This document shows, piece by piece, positions 54,289 to 64,000 of a stretch of DNA of 64,000 bases. The stretch is from Aeromonas cavernicola (GTDB lineage Bacteria; Pseudomonadota; Gammaproteobacteria; Enterobacterales; Aeromonadaceae). Both the position numbers and the translations under genes were made by a program. Numbering within the stretch: position 1 is the stretch's first letter; each line of letters begins with the position of its first letter. The stretch is taken from assembly GCF_002795305.1 (NCBI RefSeq), contig NZ_PGGC01000045.1, positions 1 to 64,000 of the forward strand, in the 5' to 3' direction. The notes beneath the pieces are model-generated. The model was not told the origin of the DNA, did no database searches, and worked only from the letters and a program-made list of their open reading frames with translations.

Positions 54289-55398
54289 TTACTGACTGGG
54301 CGAGCTTTGAGGTTGATAGCGAAGATCCTCCTCAATGGTGACAGTGACATCGAGTGGTTTGCCATTACGAAATACCGCGATAGTCAGCGTAGTGCCTGGG
54401 CGGCTTTCAACGATACGGTCCATGGCACTGCGTACGCCTGAAATGGACTCCCCGTTGATCTTGAGCAGGACATCTCCACGTTTTAAGCCTCCCTTGCTGG
54501 CAGGGCCTTTAGGATCGAGACTTTCAACTACCAGCCCTTGCAGGTTACCGAGATTCATCATCCGAGCGACTATCGGATTGATCTCGACAATCGATACCCC
54601 GAGATAACCACGAATGACCCTGCCGTTGGCGATCAGCTCATCCATGATCCGTTTAGCCAGTCGGTAGGGAATCGCAAAACTGATGCCGTAGCTCTCTTGA
54701 TTGCCGTTGAGGTGATAGGTTGCGGTATTGATACCGACCAGATCGCCACGGCCATTGACCAGCGCTCCCCCAGAGTTGCCTTCGTTGATGGCGGCATCAG
54801 TTTGCAGCAGATCTTGTCGCCCATTACCATCGGGCCCCATGCTAGAGAGGCCCGTGCGGCCAGTGGCACTGATGATGCCCTGGGTAATGGTTTGTCCCAC
54901 GTTGTACGGGTTGCCAATGGCCAAGACCACATCGCCGACATCGGGGAGCCGGTTAGGATCTTGTGGGATAACAGGGAGATTATCCGATTCGATATAGAGC
55001 ACGGCTAAATCGGTGAGACGATCAGAGCCTACCAGCTCAGCGCTAAAGACGCGGCCATCTTGCAGTGCCACGATGGTTTGGTCGGCGTTGGCGATGACGT
55101 GATAGTTAGTCAGTACATAGCCCCGCTCATTCATGATCACCCCTGAGCCTAGCCCTTGTGGGCGCAACTCGGCTTGACTGTCTCGATTACGGGAAAAGCT
55201 GCGGGTGTAAACATTGACGACGGCGGGCCCTGCGCGATGGGCTGCGTAAGAGAACGTGAGATCGCGGGCATTAGTGATCAGGCTAGGGAGTTGGACTCCC
55301 CCTCGTAAGGTGGGGAACAGCAGCAACAATAATGCAGCGACCGCCAAACCAAAACCAATAGACTTGGCCAAGTAACTGACTAAAGAGGAAATTTTCAT
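54289..55398 (-). CDS. degS: Periplasmic site-1 serine protease DegS
   Basis: Senses misfolded outer-membrane proteins and starts sigma-E activation by cutting RseA. 369 aa: uncleaved N-terminal membrane anchor (residues ~14-34), trypsin-like domain with His in VLTNYHVI, Asp in LTDLAVLYIES and Ser in NEGNSGGALVNG, and one PDZ domain (~265-350). Downstream of degQ on the same strand, 89 bp apart. Confidence 0.94.
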   Translation of the reverse strand: MKISSLVSYLAKSIGFGLAVAALLLLLFPTLRGGVQLPSLITNARDLTFSYAAHRAGPAVVNVYTRSFSRNRDSQAELRPQGLGSGVIMNERGYVLTNYHVIANADQTIVALQDGRVFSAELVGSDRLTDLAVLYIESDNLPVIPQDPNRLPDVGDVVLAIGNPYNVGQTITQGIISATGRTGLSSMGPDGNGRQDLLQTDAAINEGNSGGALVNGRGDLVGINTATYHLNGNQESYGISFAIPYRLAKRIMDELIANGRVIRGYLGVSIVEINPIVARMMNLGNLQGLVVESLDPKGPASKGGLKRGDVLLKINGESISGVRSAMDRIVESRPGTTLTIAVFRNGKPLDVTVTIEEDLRYQPQSSPSQ

Positions 55399-55447
55399 GC
55401 CATTCTCGTTCTTATACGCAGCTGGCAGAGAATAGCATTATCAACAG

Positions 55448-55480
55448 ATAAAAATCACCCGCAGTGTTGCTGCGGGTGAT
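55448..55480 (-). terminator. Terminator after degQ
   Basis: 11-bp stem atcacccgcag / ctgcgggtgat, 5-nt loop, followed on the minus strand by TTTTT. Separates degQ from degS. Confidence 0.88.
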
Positions 55481-55487
55481 GAGGGGT

Positions 55488-56849
55488 TTAGCGGATAACC
55501 AAATAGAGTGAGGAGTCCCCTCGCTGGATGTTGAGCGCCAGCACATCGGGTTTATTCTTCAAGGCTTTGGTTAATTCTCCCAAGCTGTTGATACGTTGAC
55601 GATTGACGCCAATGATGATGTCGCCTTTTTGTAGACCAGATGCCGCCGCCGCCGAGCGAGGTTCTATTTCTGCAACTGTCACGCCAGGCACTGGATCTGT
55701 GGCTGAGCTTAGTTTGGCACCTTCTAAGGCGGGGTGGAGGGCACTAGCACGGACTTCACTGTCATCCGCCTGTTTCAATTTCACGGTTACAGTTTGTGCT
55801 TTCCCATCACGAATCAGGCCAAGCGCCACTTTTTTATCTGCTCCCATGGTGGCGATTTTGGCGCGCAATTCACCAAATGAGCGCACCGGTTTGCCATCGA
55901 TGGTCACGATAATGTCGCCTGCTTTAATCCCGGCTTTATCTGCCGCTGAATCGGGCATGACCTGATTGACGAATGCGCCATCTTTTTTGTTATAGCCGAA
56001 TGTTTTAGCAATATCGGAAGTCAGTTCAGTACCGGTGATCCCTAGCTGGCCACGACGTACCTCACCGTATTTCACGATCTGATCGGCTAAATCGCGCACC
56101 ATATTGGCTGGAATCGCAAAGCCAATACCTATATTGCCACCGTTGGGACCTAGGATGGCGGTATTGATACCAATTAGCTCACCACGCAGATTAAGCAGTG
56201 CACCACCGGAATTCCCCGAGTTGATGGCGGCATCGGTCTGGATGAAGTTTTCTAGATTCTCAACATTTAAGCCACTACGACCCAGAGCTGAAACGATCCC
56301 TGACGTCACGGTTTGGCCTAAACCGAATGGATTGCCAATGGCGAGCGCGTAATCGCCTACTCGCAGATTATCAGAGTCGGCAAACTGAATTTGCACTAAC
56401 TCATCGGCTTTAATTTGGAGGAGTGCGATATCAGATTGCTTATCTTCGCCAATTTTCTTTGCTGCATATTCACGGCCATCTTTGAGATTGACTTTGATTT
56501 CATCTGCTTCGGAAACCACGTGAGCGTTAGTAATCACATACCCTTTTTTGGCATCAATAATGACGCCAGACCCGAGAGCCTGAAAGGGCTGCTCACTGAC
56601 CTGTTCATCAGGCATGTTAGGCCCAAAGAAAAAACGAAACTGTTCTGGTAAGCGCTGACGGGTCACTTTTTTGCCAGAGACTGAGATATTGACTACGGCA
56701 GGGGTAACTTGTTCGAGTACCGGCGCCAAGCTTGGCATTTCTTGATTAGAGCTAAGTAAAGATGGCAACGCCGCTTGCGCTGGCGCAGCGGATAAGGCGA
56801 TACCGATACTAAGGGCTAATACATTGAGCATGGAAAGAGGTTTACGCAT
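55488..56849 (-). CDS. degQ: Periplasmic serine endoprotease DegQ
   Basis: 453 aa from ATG 56849 (MRKPLSMLNVLAL). Signal peptide ends APAQA. Catalytic His in VITNAHVVSEAD, Asp in KQSDIALLQIK, Ser in AINSGNSGGALLNLRG; two PDZ domains follow (~260-355 and ~365-450). A protease and chaperone of the DegP/DegQ type; the short Q-linker and pairing with degS favour DegQ. Confidence 0.94.
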   Translation of the reverse strand: MRKPLSMLNVLALSIGIALSAAPAQAALPSLLSSNQEMPSLAPVLEQVTPAVVNISVSGKKVTRQRLPEQFRFFFGPNMPDEQVSEQPFQALGSGVIIDAKKGYVITNAHVVSEADEIKVNLKDGREYAAKKIGEDKQSDIALLQIKADELVQIQFADSDNLRVGDYALAIGNPFGLGQTVTSGIVSALGRSGLNVENLENFIQTDAAINSGNSGGALLNLRGELIGINTAILGPNGGNIGIGFAIPANMVRDLADQIVKYGEVRRGQLGITGTELTSDIAKTFGYNKKDGAFVNQVMPDSAADKAGIKAGDIIVTIDGKPVRSFGELRAKIATMGADKKVALGLIRDGKAQTVTVKLKQADDSEVRASALHPALEGAKLSSATDPVPGVTVAEIEPRSAAAASGLQKGDIIIGVNRQRINSLGELTKALKNKPDVLALNIQRGDSSLYLVIR

Positions 56850-56932
56850 GTGAGAAATAGCTCCCGAAATAAAGTTGCATGGCAATCGTCAAGGTCAGAC
56901 TGTTTAGCGGCAGGATTAGTTCCCAGCTTAAA

Positions 56933-57316
56933 TTAACCAGGTTGTTTGAGTAATCCAGATGATGCGCCAGCATAGTCACGGGGAGGAACATCAGGTTCTT
57001 CATTTGCAGGTGTTACCGTCTCATCATCGAGTAGCGTTTCACGGAATAGCGGCTGTTGGGCGTTGGCTAAGAATTTGCTTTGCTCGGCCATGTGGCGATA
57101 AAAACTTTGATACTGATCAGCCAGTTGCTCCATCAGTGCCGCGCTTTCTGCAAAATGGGTATTGATTTGACTTTGATAGCTCTCCAGCTCTTTATGGGCT
57201 TTTTTTAGCTCTGATTCCAAGCGGCCGGCATCTCTGCTACGAACGGTAAAACGGCCAACAATGATGCCAACGATCAGTGCCGCGATGGCTAACAAGATCC
57301 CGTTTAATAGACTCAT
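56933..57316 (-). CDS. zapG: ZapG / YhcB (DUF1043) cell-division associated membrane protein
   Basis: 127 aa: one N-terminal membrane helix (residues ~5-22), a coiled coil (~30-65), then HFAESAALMEQLADQYQSFYRHMAEQS, the family core. YhcB links envelope growth and division in enterics. Divergent from zapE and upstream of degQ, as in E. coli. Confidence 0.92.
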   Translation of the reverse strand: MSLLNGILLAIAALIVGIIVGRFTVRSRDAGRLESELKKAHKELESYQSQINTHFAESAALMEQLADQYQSFYRHMAEQSKFLANAQQPLFRETLLDDETVTPANEEPDVPPRDYAGASSGLLKQPG

Positions 57317-57457
57317 ATATTCTCCTTATTTACAGCGAAAACAGTGGGTATTGATGAGGTTTGACCAACCGCGATCTCTTGCACGCACTATACCGTGCAC
57401 CCTGTGCCCGTGATACCATTTTGTCCTTTATTCAGGCACTTGGAGAGGCGTGCAAGG

Positions 57458-58552
57458 ATGACTCCGCAGCAAAAATACCAGCAGGATCTGCTGCGTCCCG
57501 GTTTTCAGGCCGACCCCGCGCAGGGGATGGCGATCAGCAGGTTAGAGCGACTGTATCAGGATTTACTACGTAGCCCGACTCCGACCAGATCGCGGGGACT
57601 ATTTGGTTGGTTACAAAAGCCCAAGCCGCCGGAGCCTGTCCTAGGTATTTATATGTGGGGCGGAGTGGGCCGAGGCAAGACCTGGTTGATGGATACTTTT
57701 TTCGACAGCTTGCCAAGTGAACGTAAACTGCGTTGTCACTTTCACCGCTTTATGCGTCGTATTCACGATGAGTTACAGGCCCTCAATGGTCAGCCTGACC
57801 CGCTAAAACTGGTGGCTCACAAGCTGGCCAGCGAGACAGATATTATCTGTTTTGACGAATTCTTCGTCTCTGACATCACCGATGCCATGTTACTGGGCAC
57901 CCTATTTCAGGAGCTGTTTGGTCGCGGCGTCGTGCTGGTCGCCACCTCAAATATTCCCCCTCAGGATCTTTATCGCAACGGGTTGCAACGAGCCCGTTTT
58001 TTGCCAGCTATTGCACTTATCGAACGCCATTGTGAAGTACTGAATGTGGATGGTGGGATCGACTATCGCCTACGCACGCTGGAGCAAGCCGAGATCTATC
58101 ACTGCCCGCTTGATCTACAGGCAAAAAATAATCTTGAGCGCTATTTTCTGCAATTAACTGGTGGCCACCATGCTGGCAAGGGAGAATTTGAAGTCAATCA
58201 CCGTCAGTTGACGTCGCTGGGCGTGTGGGAAGGGGTGCTTTATATGGAATTCGAGCAACTTTGTTGTACTGCCCGTTCCCAGAACGACTATATCGAGCTG
58301 GCGCGGCTGTTTCACACGGTATTGGTGGCCAATGTTCAACCAATGGGCAGAAATACGGATGATGCGGCACGTCGATTTATCGCGATGGTTGACGAATTTT
58401 ACGAACGACACGTCAAACTCATCATGTCTGCGGCGGTTCCCATGGCGGAGCTATACAGTAATGGACTGCTAAATTTTGAGTTTCAGCGTTGTCTTTCACG
58501 ACTTCAGGAAATGCAATCGCACGAATACCTTGCCAGAGTGCACCTTCCTTAG
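57458..58552 (+). CDS. zapE: Cell division protein ZapE (AFG1-type ATPase)
   Basis: 364 aa from ATG 57458 (MTPQQKYQQDL). Walker A GGVGRGKTWLMD, Walker B ICFDEFFVSD, and the AFG1 pattern CHFHRFMRRIHDEL. In E. coli it binds FtsZ and acts under low oxygen and heat. The longer frame from 57395 lacks a ribosome site. Confidence 0.94.
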   Translation: MTPQQKYQQDLLRPGFQADPAQGMAISRLERLYQDLLRSPTPTRSRGLFGWLQKPKPPEPVLGIYMWGGVGRGKTWLMDTFFDSLPSERKLRCHFHRFMRRIHDELQALNGQPDPLKLVAHKLASETDIICFDEFFVSDITDAMLLGTLFQELFGRGVVLVATSNIPPQDLYRNGLQRARFLPAIALIERHCEVLNVDGGIDYRLRTLEQAEIYHCPLDLQAKNNLERYFLQLTGGHHAGKGEFEVNHRQLTSLGVWEGVLYMEFEQLCCTARSQNDYIELARLFHTVLVANVQPMGRNTDDAARRFIAMVDEFYERHVKLIMSAAVPMAELYSNGLLNFEFQRCLSRLQEMQSHEYLARVHLP

Positions 58553-58639
58553 TCACAATACTGCGCCTGCTAGTCGGATGGGCATCTGCGGCAGGTAGGG
58601 CTGGGCGACATCTACTGGTTTCATGGCAGTGAAATTAGC

Positions 58640-58675
58640 AGATGATATTTAAGGCAACTTCACTTATAATCGCCC
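58640..58675 (+). promoter_or_regulatory. Promoter of rplM-rpsI
   Basis: A perfect -10 TATAAT (58665-58670) precedes a GC-rich start region; the -35 is weak. It leaves a ~140-nt leader before rplM with a small gggag/ctccc stem near 58767-58780. In E. coli L13 represses its own operon through the leader; a similar element here is inferred. Confidence 0.6.
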
Positions 58676-58818
58676 AGCCCACGTTACAGCTGTCGATAAG
58701 GCAGCGACACTTTAAGCTTTACTTGTATTCGAAGGGGTACAGGTAGGCTATCTTTTGTTGTTTGTGGGAGAGCCCCCATAAGCAATTGGGTCTGTAACAG
58801 GTAATTGGGTTTAACTTA

Positions 58819-59247
58819 ATGAAAACTTTCGTTGCCAAGCCAGAAACCGTAAAACGTGACTGGTACATTGTGGACGCAGAAGGTAAAACTCTGGGTCGTA
58901 TCGCAACCGAGATCGCTGCTCGTCTGCGTGGTAAGCACAAAGCTGAGTACACTCCGCACGTTGACACCGGTGATTACATCATCGTTGTAAACGCTGAGAA
59001 GGTACACGTAACCGGTAAGAAATTTACCGACAAAATGTACCACGCTCACTCCGGTTTCCCGGGTGGTATCAAGTCAATCAGCTTCGACAAGCTGATTCAG
59101 CGTAAACCGGAAATGGTAATCGAAGCCGCCGTCAAAGGCATGCTTCCGAAAGGTCCTCTGGGCCGTGCCATGTTCCGTAAACTGAAAGTTTACGCAGGCG
59201 CCGAGCATGCTCATGCTGCTCAGCAACCTCAAGTACTGGATATCTAA
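58819..59247 (+). CDS. rplM: 50S ribosomal protein L13
   Basis: 142 aa: [39 protein letters not shown] and [19 protein letters not shown] are diagnostic. Strongly biased codons typical of a highly expressed gene. Operon with rpsI, 15 bp downstream. Confidence 0.98.
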   Translation: MKTFVAKPETVKRDWYIVDAEGKTLGRIATEIAARLRGKHKAEYTPHVDTGDYIIVVNAEKVHVTGKKFTDKMYHAHSGFPGGIKSISFDKLIQRKPEMVIEAAVKGMLPKGPLGRAMFRKLKVYAGAEHAHAAQQPQVLDI

Positions 59248-59655
<408 letters not shown>

Positions 59656-59687
59656 TCCGCTTTTGGTATGCGCGTTTCGATGCGTGG

Positions 59688-59716
59688 AAAAGCCCAGCTA
59701 TCGCTGGGCTTTTTTA
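59688..59716 (+). terminator. Terminator of rplM-rpsI
   Basis: Stem agcccagc / gctgggct with loop tatc, preceded by A and followed by TTTTTT. Confidence 0.9.
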
Positions 59717-59805
59717 TTAGTGAATTTACCTTAGTCGATGCTAACTACGCGTCACAAAAGACAAATAAATGTATATTTATTGTTTTCTGCGACTACCTCT
59801 CTTTC

Positions 59806-59834
59806 TTGTCAAGTTGTTATCTTTTCTTTAAAAT
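59806..59834 (+). promoter_or_regulatory. Promoter of petABC
   Basis: TTGTCA, a 17-bp spacer and TAAAAT, a near-consensus sigma-70 promoter, about 115 bp before petA in the only gap large enough. Confidence 0.7.
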
Positions 59835-59951
59835 TTCCTCGGTTTTTCTGTGGCAATTGTCATTCCAGCTTCCACCGCTGTTGTCACGGGGAAAAAAGGG
59901 GAATTAGGACACAAATAAGAATGTGCGAAGTCCACATGGGAGAGTTTTTGG

Positions 59952-60542
59952 ATGAGCAATGCGCCAGTTGATTCCGGTCGCCGCAGATTTCTTACCTGGT
60001 CAACGGTTGCCGTTGGTGGGGTGGGCGCTGCGTTTACCGCTGTACCGTTTATAAAGTCATGGAACCCAAGTGCTAAGGCGAAAGCCGCCGGCGCACCTGT
60101 TGAAGTCGATATAAGTAAATTGGAACCCGGCCAGCTTATTCGTGTCGAGTGGCGCGGCAAGCCAGTCTGGGTTGTTAAGCGTACTCAGCAGACTCTAACC
60201 GCACTGGCCGCGCATGATGGCCAGTTGCGTGACCCTGCATCTGATGAGCCTCAGCAACCTGATTATGCTCATAACGGTTATCGCTCCATTAAGCCTGAAA
60301 TTTTTGTCGCCGTTGGAATTTGTACCCATTTAGGGTGCTCGCCTTCCTATTTACCGGATAACTTCGGGGAACAGGTTAAAGGGGTGACATCAGGATTTTT
60401 CTGTCCATGCCATGGTTCAAAATTTGACATGGCTGGCCGCGTGTTTCAAGGGGTACCTGCCCCGTTGAACCTAGTCGTCCCGCCTTATCAATTCATTAAC
60501 GAAAGCACGATTTTGGTCGGCGCTGACGGCAAGGAGGCTTAA
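59952..60542 (+). CDS. petA: Ubiquinol-cytochrome c reductase Rieske iron-sulfur subunit
   Basis: 196 aa. A twin-arginine-type N-terminus (GRRRFLTWSTVAVGG) serves as membrane anchor and Tat signal. The 2Fe-2S ligands are in CTHLGCSP and CPCHGSKFD. Accepts electrons from quinol in the bc1 complex. GGGAGAG precedes the ATG. First of petABC. Confidence 0.97.
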   Translation: MSNAPVDSGRRRFLTWSTVAVGGVGAAFTAVPFIKSWNPSAKAKAAGAPVEVDISKLEPGQLIRVEWRGKPVWVVKRTQQTLTALAAHDGQLRDPASDEPQQPDYAHNGYRSIKPEIFVAVGICTHLGCSPSYLPDNFGEQVKGVTSGFFCPCHGSKFDMAGRVFQGVPAPLNLVVPPYQFINESTILVGADGKEA

Positions 60543-60545
60543 GCT

Positions 60546-61763
60546 ATGCTGAGCAAACTGATGGGCTGGATCGATTATCGGTTCCCGCTCACTGCCATGT
60601 ACAACGATCACATGGCTAAGTATCCGGCACCCAAAAACCTTAACTTTTGGTATTTTTTTGGTTCGCTTGCCATGCTGGTGCTGGTTAACCAGCTGATTAC
60701 TGGGGTGTGGTTGACCATGAACTACAACCCTTCTGCTGAAGGTGCATTCGCTTCCGTCGAGTACATCATGCGTGATGTGGAGTTTGGTTGGTTGCTCCGC
60801 TATATGCATTCGACCGGTGCATCAGCCTTCTTTATCGTTGTCTATCTGCATATGTTCCGCGGCATGATCTATGGCTCCTATCAGAAGCCTCGTGAGCTGT
60901 TGTGGATCTTCGGCATGCTGATTTTCTTAGTGCTGATGGCTGAAGCCTTCATGGGATATTTACTGCCTTGGGGGCAAATGTCTTTTTGGGGCGCTCAAGT
61001 TATTATCTCATTGTTTGGTGCCATTCCCGTGATTGGTGATGACCTGACCTTGTGGATCCGCGGTGACTACGTTATCTCTGGGGCGACGTTGAACCGTTTC
61101 TTCGCATTGCATGTGATTGCTCTGCCTCTGGTGTTAGTGATGCTGGTTGCCATGCACATCCTAGCGTTACATGAAGTGGGCTCTAACAACCCTGATGGTA
61201 TCGATATCAAAAAGCATAAAGATGCCAATGGTTGGCCGTTAGATGCTATCGCCTTTCATCCCTATTTCACAGTCAAGGACATGATTGGGGTGGCCGGTTT
61301 CCTGTTTTTCTTCTGCGCGATCATCTTTTTCAAACCGGATATGTGGGGTTACTTCCTCGAGAAGCCGAACTTTGAAGTGGCCAACGGCCTGAAGACACCA
61401 GCACATATCGCCCCTGTATGGTATTTCACCCCTTTCTACGCGATTTTGCGCGCGGTGCCTGACAAGTTGCTCGGTGTTATCATGATGGGACTCTCTATCG
61501 TGGTGCTGTTTTTACTGCCGTGGTTAGATCGCTGCAAGGTGCGTTCAGTTCGCTATCGCAGCAAGTTACACAAACTGAATATTGCGCAGTTTGTCGTGTG
61601 CTTCATCATTTTGGGTGTGCTGGGTGTTCTGCCGTCGACCCCGACTCTGACACTGGCTGCTCAGATCTGTACCTTGGGTTATTTTGGTTTCTTCGTCTTG
61701 CTCTTTTTCTACAGCAAGAACGAGCACACCAAGCCGCTGCCAGAGAGGGTCACATTTAAATGA
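60546..61763 (+). CDS. petB: Cytochrome b subunit of the bc1 complex
   Basis: 405 aa with eight or more membrane helices. Haem-ligand histidines occur in RYMHSTGASAFFIVVYLHMFRG-type and FALHVIALPLVLVMLVAMH-type pairs, and the Qo motif appears as a PDW-like region after helix F (HIAPVWYFTPFYA). Full-length, including the C-terminal domain. 3 bp after petA. Confidence 0.96.
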   Translation: MLSKLMGWIDYRFPLTAMYNDHMAKYPAPKNLNFWYFFGSLAMLVLVNQLITGVWLTMNYNPSAEGAFASVEYIMRDVEFGWLLRYMHSTGASAFFIVVYLHMFRGMIYGSYQKPRELLWIFGMLIFLVLMAEAFMGYLLPWGQMSFWGAQVIISLFGAIPVIGDDLTLWIRGDYVISGATLNRFFALHVIALPLVLVMLVAMHILALHEVGSNNPDGIDIKKHKDANGWPLDAIAFHPYFTVKDMIGVAGFLFFFCAIIFFKPDMWGYFLEKPNFEVANGLKTPAHIAPVWYFTPFYAILRAVPDKLLGVIMMGLSIVVLFLLPWLDRCKVRSVRYRSKLHKLNIAQFVVCFIILGVLGVLPSTPTLTLAAQICTLGYFGFFVLLFFYSKNEHTKPLPERVTFK

Positions 61764-62494
61764 GAAAAATAATATTTGCGGTGCTAACCCTGCTGCCATC
61801 TCTGGTGCTTGCTAGCGGTACAGAGGCGCACTTGGATAAAGCTAATTACGATCTGAGTGATAAGGCATCTCTGCAGCGTGGTGCTACCACCTTTATGAAT
61901 TACTGTGCTGGTTGTCACTCAACCCAGTATCAGCGCTATAACAGAGTGGCGGCGGACTTGGCGATTCCTGAGGATTTGATGAAAGAGAATCTTATCTTCA
62001 CCGATGCCAAGGTCGGCGACTTGATGAAGAGCGCAATGTCTGAGAAAGATGCGGCCAAGTGGTTTGGGGCTCCGCCTCCTGACCTGACTTTGGTTGCTCG
62101 AGTCCGTGGTGCAGACTGGATTTACACCTACCTTCGCTCTTTCTATGTAGATGAGACTCGGCCGTTTGGGGTTAATAATGCGGTGTTTCCATCAGTGGGC
62201 ATGCCCCACGTGCTGGAGCCACTGCAAGGTACCCCTCGTGCCGAATTCATCACCCATACTATCGATGATGTAGAGACTCAGCAGATCGTTAGCATCAAGT
62301 CCGATGGTAATGGTGAAATGAATAGCGAAGAGTATGACCAGACAGTGCTGGATCTGGTAAACTTCTTGGTCTATTCGGCGGAACCAGTACAGCAGGAGCG
62401 TGAGCGTATGGGCTTCTGGGTGCTTGGTTTCATCGTAATCTTCTTCATCTTCACTGTGCTGTTGAAGAAGGAATTCTGGCGCGACGTTCACTAA
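61760..62494 (+). CDS. petC: Cytochrome c1 subunit of the bc1 complex
   Basis: 244 aa. Signal peptide (ending VLAS), haem c site YCAGCHSTQYQRY, GAPPPDLTLVARVRG, and a C-terminal membrane anchor (~215-235). ATGA overlap with petB. The Met ligand is probably in FPSVGMPHVLEP. Confidence 0.96.
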   Translation: MRKIIFAVLTLLPSLVLASGTEAHLDKANYDLSDKASLQRGATTFMNYCAGCHSTQYQRYNRVAADLAIPEDLMKENLIFTDAKVGDLMKSAMSEKDAAKWFGAPPPDLTLVARVRGADWIYTYLRSFYVDETRPFGVNNAVFPSVGMPHVLEPLQGTPRAEFITHTIDDVETQQIVSIKSDGNGEMNSEEYDQTVLDLVNFLVYSAEPVQQERERMGFWVLGFIVIFFIFTVLLKKEFWRDVH

Positions 62495-62581
62495 ACGGCC
62501 AAATCAGAGTAATATAACGCACGGCAATGAAGACCAAGAGGCTTCATTGCCGTTTCTGTTTTTCTATGACGGGAGGGTTCA

Positions 62582-63211
62582 ATGGCTGTAGCTGCCAATA
62601 AGCGTTCGATCATGACGCTGTTTTCCGGTGCCAACGATATGTTCAGCCATCAGGTACGTATTGTCCTGGCGGAGAAGGGTGTTAGCGTGGATATATGCCA
62701 AGTTGACCCAGCTAATTTGCCGGATGAGCTGGCTGAGCTGAACCCGTATAACTCTGTACCAACCTTGGTAGACCGCGAGCTAGCACTTTATACCTCGCGC
62801 ATCATCATGGAGTATTTGGATGAGCGTTTCCCTCATCCGCCGTTGATGCCGGTTTATCCAGTAGCCCGCGGTAACAGCCGTCTGATGATGCACCGGATCG
62901 AATTGGACTGGTACTCACTGGCTGACAAGATCATGACCGGTAAGGATGTCGATGCATCACGCAATGAATTGCGGGACAACTTGCTGGCGATTGCGCCAAT
63001 TTTTGGCGAAATGCCTTACTTTATGAGTGAAGAGTTCGGTTTGGTTGATTGTTATATGGCTCCGTTGTTGTGGCGCTTACCGAGCTTGGGGATCGACCTT
63101 AGTGGTCGTGGAGCTAAAGAGCTCAAAGCTTACATGGTGCGTCTATTTGAACGTGAGTCATTCCAAGCGTCCCTCACGGAAGCGGAGCGTGAGATCCGCG
63201 CTGGCGTATGA
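62582..63211 (+). CDS. sspA: Stringent starvation protein A
   Basis: 209 aa, glutathione-transferase fold without the catalytic residue. [24 protein letters not shown] and [17 protein letters not shown] are typical. Binds RNA polymerase and alters transcription in starvation. Operon with sspB; their stop and start overlap (ATGA). Confidence 0.96.
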   Translation: MAVAANKRSIMTLFSGANDMFSHQVRIVLAEKGVSVDICQVDPANLPDELAELNPYNSVPTLVDRELALYTSRIIMEYLDERFPHPPLMPVYPVARGNSRLMMHRIELDWYSLADKIMTGKDVDASRNELRDNLLAIAPIFGEMPYFMSEEFGLVDCYMAPLLWRLPSLGIDLSGRGAKELKAYMVRLFERESFQASLTEAEREIRAGV

Positions 63212-63633
63212 GCATGGAACCTACAATGACCCCGAGTCGCCCGTACTTGCTACGGGCATTCTTTGATTGGTTGTTAGACAATGACCTGACCCCCCATTTG
63301 GTGGTCAACGTTAACCTGCCTCATGTAATGGTTCCCATGCAGTTTGCCCAAGATGGGCAGATTGTGTTGAATATTGCGCCACGTGCAGTCGTGCAATTTC
63401 ATATGGATAATGACGCGATCAGTTTTAGCGCTCGTTTTGGCGGTGTTTCCCAGCAGGTCTATATTCCCATGGCGGCCGTTTTGGCTATTCATGCTCGTGA
63501 AAATGGTGTGGGCACTATGTTTCCGCCTGAGCCTGGATATGATCTCTGGCTGGAACAAGCGAAATGCTCTGACGAACCAGATCCTGAGCCGCCACGCCCC
63601 AGTAATCGTCCGACACTGAAAGTCATCAAGTAA
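63208..63633 (+). CDS. sspB: ClpXP protease specificity-enhancing factor SspB
   Basis: 141 aa. An Sm-like substrate-binding domain ([35 protein letters not shown]) tethers ssrA-tagged proteins; the flexible tail ends PTLKVIK, the ClpX-docking motif. Confidence 0.96.
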   Translation: MSMEPTMTPSRPYLLRAFFDWLLDNDLTPHLVVNVNLPHVMVPMQFAQDGQIVLNIAPRAVVQFHMDNDAISFSARFGGVSQQVYIPMAAVLAIHARENGVGTMFPPEPGYDLWLEQAKCSDEPDPEPPRPSNRPTLKVIK

Positions 63634-63646
63634 AACTGCAATCCAT

Positions 63647-63690
63647 AAAAACAGAGCCAATCAGATTGAACTGATTAGCTCTGTTTTTAT
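63647..63690 (+). terminator. Terminator of sspA-sspB
   Basis: Perfect 18-bp stem aaaaacagagccaatcag / ctgattagctctgttttt with a 6-nt loop. Works in either direction. Confidence 0.92.
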
Positions 63691-64000
63691 GGGCTCTTCC
63701 CTGTTTTTCTGCGGTCTTGGTTGTAACCCGTTCATTCAGTGCCTGCAACCCAGCGCCCTGTTTACCCTGTGGTATAGGCTGTGATGCGCTCGGTTGCAAA
63801 GCTGAGTAGGGTTGTAGGCGATGAGAAGCAGAGGGTCTAAGTGATACTTATAAAAAATCCGAGACCAACAGGTTTCGGATTTTTCCATATCAGAATGAGT
63901 GGTTAACTACTTATTAGCATCACAACAGTTTTAAACCAACAGGCTCTGTTGTTATCGGTGGTTACCGATAGTGATGATTAATTTTGAGCAAATTCAAACG
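63691..64000. other. Unassigned end of window
   Basis: 310 bp with no open frame I can support. The only clear element is the hairpin at 63853-63884. It may hold the 3' flank of a gene beyond the window. Confidence 0.4.
63853..63884. terminator. Bidirectional terminator near the window end
   Basis: 14-bp stem aaaaatccgagacc / ggtttcggattttt (one G-T pair) with a 4-nt loop, A-tract before and T-tract after. It probably belongs to a gene beyond the right edge. Confidence 0.8.

Noticed and set aside
54115-54441. 108-codon plus-strand frame across the degS end
   Set aside because: Overlaps the degS coding end and the CRP-like site; composition is not protein-like.

Overview
The window is a stretch of gammaproteobacterial chromosome, almost certainly Aeromonas (A. 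hydrophila-like). Evidence is the housekeeping gene order (ftsY-ftsE-ftsX-rpoH; ibaG-mla-kdsD-kdsC-lptCAB-rpoN-hpf-ptsN-rapZ-npr; degS-degQ-zapG; zapE-rplM-rpsI-petABC-sspAB; the Arg-His-Leu-Pro tRNA operon) together with a rare gene cluster whose protein families were named from Enterococcus faecalis and Aeromonas hydrophila loci. All assignments rest on reading motifs; no database search was run.

Layout. 1-4319: 3' part of ftsY, ftsEX and rpoH. 4433-5851: amtB on the minus strand, without a glnK beside it. About 6407-18632: a 12.2-kb mobile island inserted in the last codons of gor. 18621-22111: gor and an orphan sensor kinase. 22320-22786: four tRNAs. 23349-30353: carbonic anhydrase and the histidine-utilisation genes hutC-hutI-hutG-hutU-hutH. 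30432-34817: a SieB-like membrane protein, a lipoprotein, a PuuD-type hydrolase, YjgA/DarP and TldE/PmbA. 34904-46445: envelope genes (murA, mla phospholipid transport, Kdo synthesis, Lpt export), then rpoN and the nitrogen-PTS genes. 46466-54007: a nine-gene minus-strand cluster with a PRD regulator, an amino-sugar-acid type catabolic trio and four small conserved proteins of unknown function (DUF4310, DUF4311, DUF4312, SFCGS) that look like an unusual transporter. 54289-63633: DegS/DegQ proteases, ZapG, ZapE, ribosomal proteins L13/S9, the cytochrome bc1 complex and SspA/SspB.

The island is the most interesting part. Its recombination module is a minus-strand operon of three tyrosine-recombinase-like proteins (402, 562 and 704 aa) plus a 149-aa coiled-coil protein, resembling the gamma-mobile-trio (GMT) type of defence island and, more distantly, Tn554 TnpABC. 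Its main cargo is a complete QatABCD anti-phage operon (KAP ATPase, QatB, QueC-like enzyme, TatD-like nuclease). Lesser cargo is a Cys-rich 100-aa protein, a frameshifted remnant starting like an AbiTii protein, a small unknown gene and an IS5-type transposase remnant. The ends can be read directly. gor now ends ...E-F-V-T-L-stop at the island's right end, while an orphaned V-T-L-R-stop, the expected native gor end, lies at the left edge on the same strand. Inside each junction is a related 25-bp sequence in inverted orientation.

The nine-gene cluster is the best candidate for an undescribed metabolic system. A SelA-fold ammonia-lyase-like enzyme and a KDPG-aldolase-like enzyme would convert a 2-amino-2-deoxy sugar acid phosphate to pyruvate and triose phosphate, an amidohydrolase would first remove an acyl group, and the DUF proteins would import the substrate. 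The substrate is inferred, not known.
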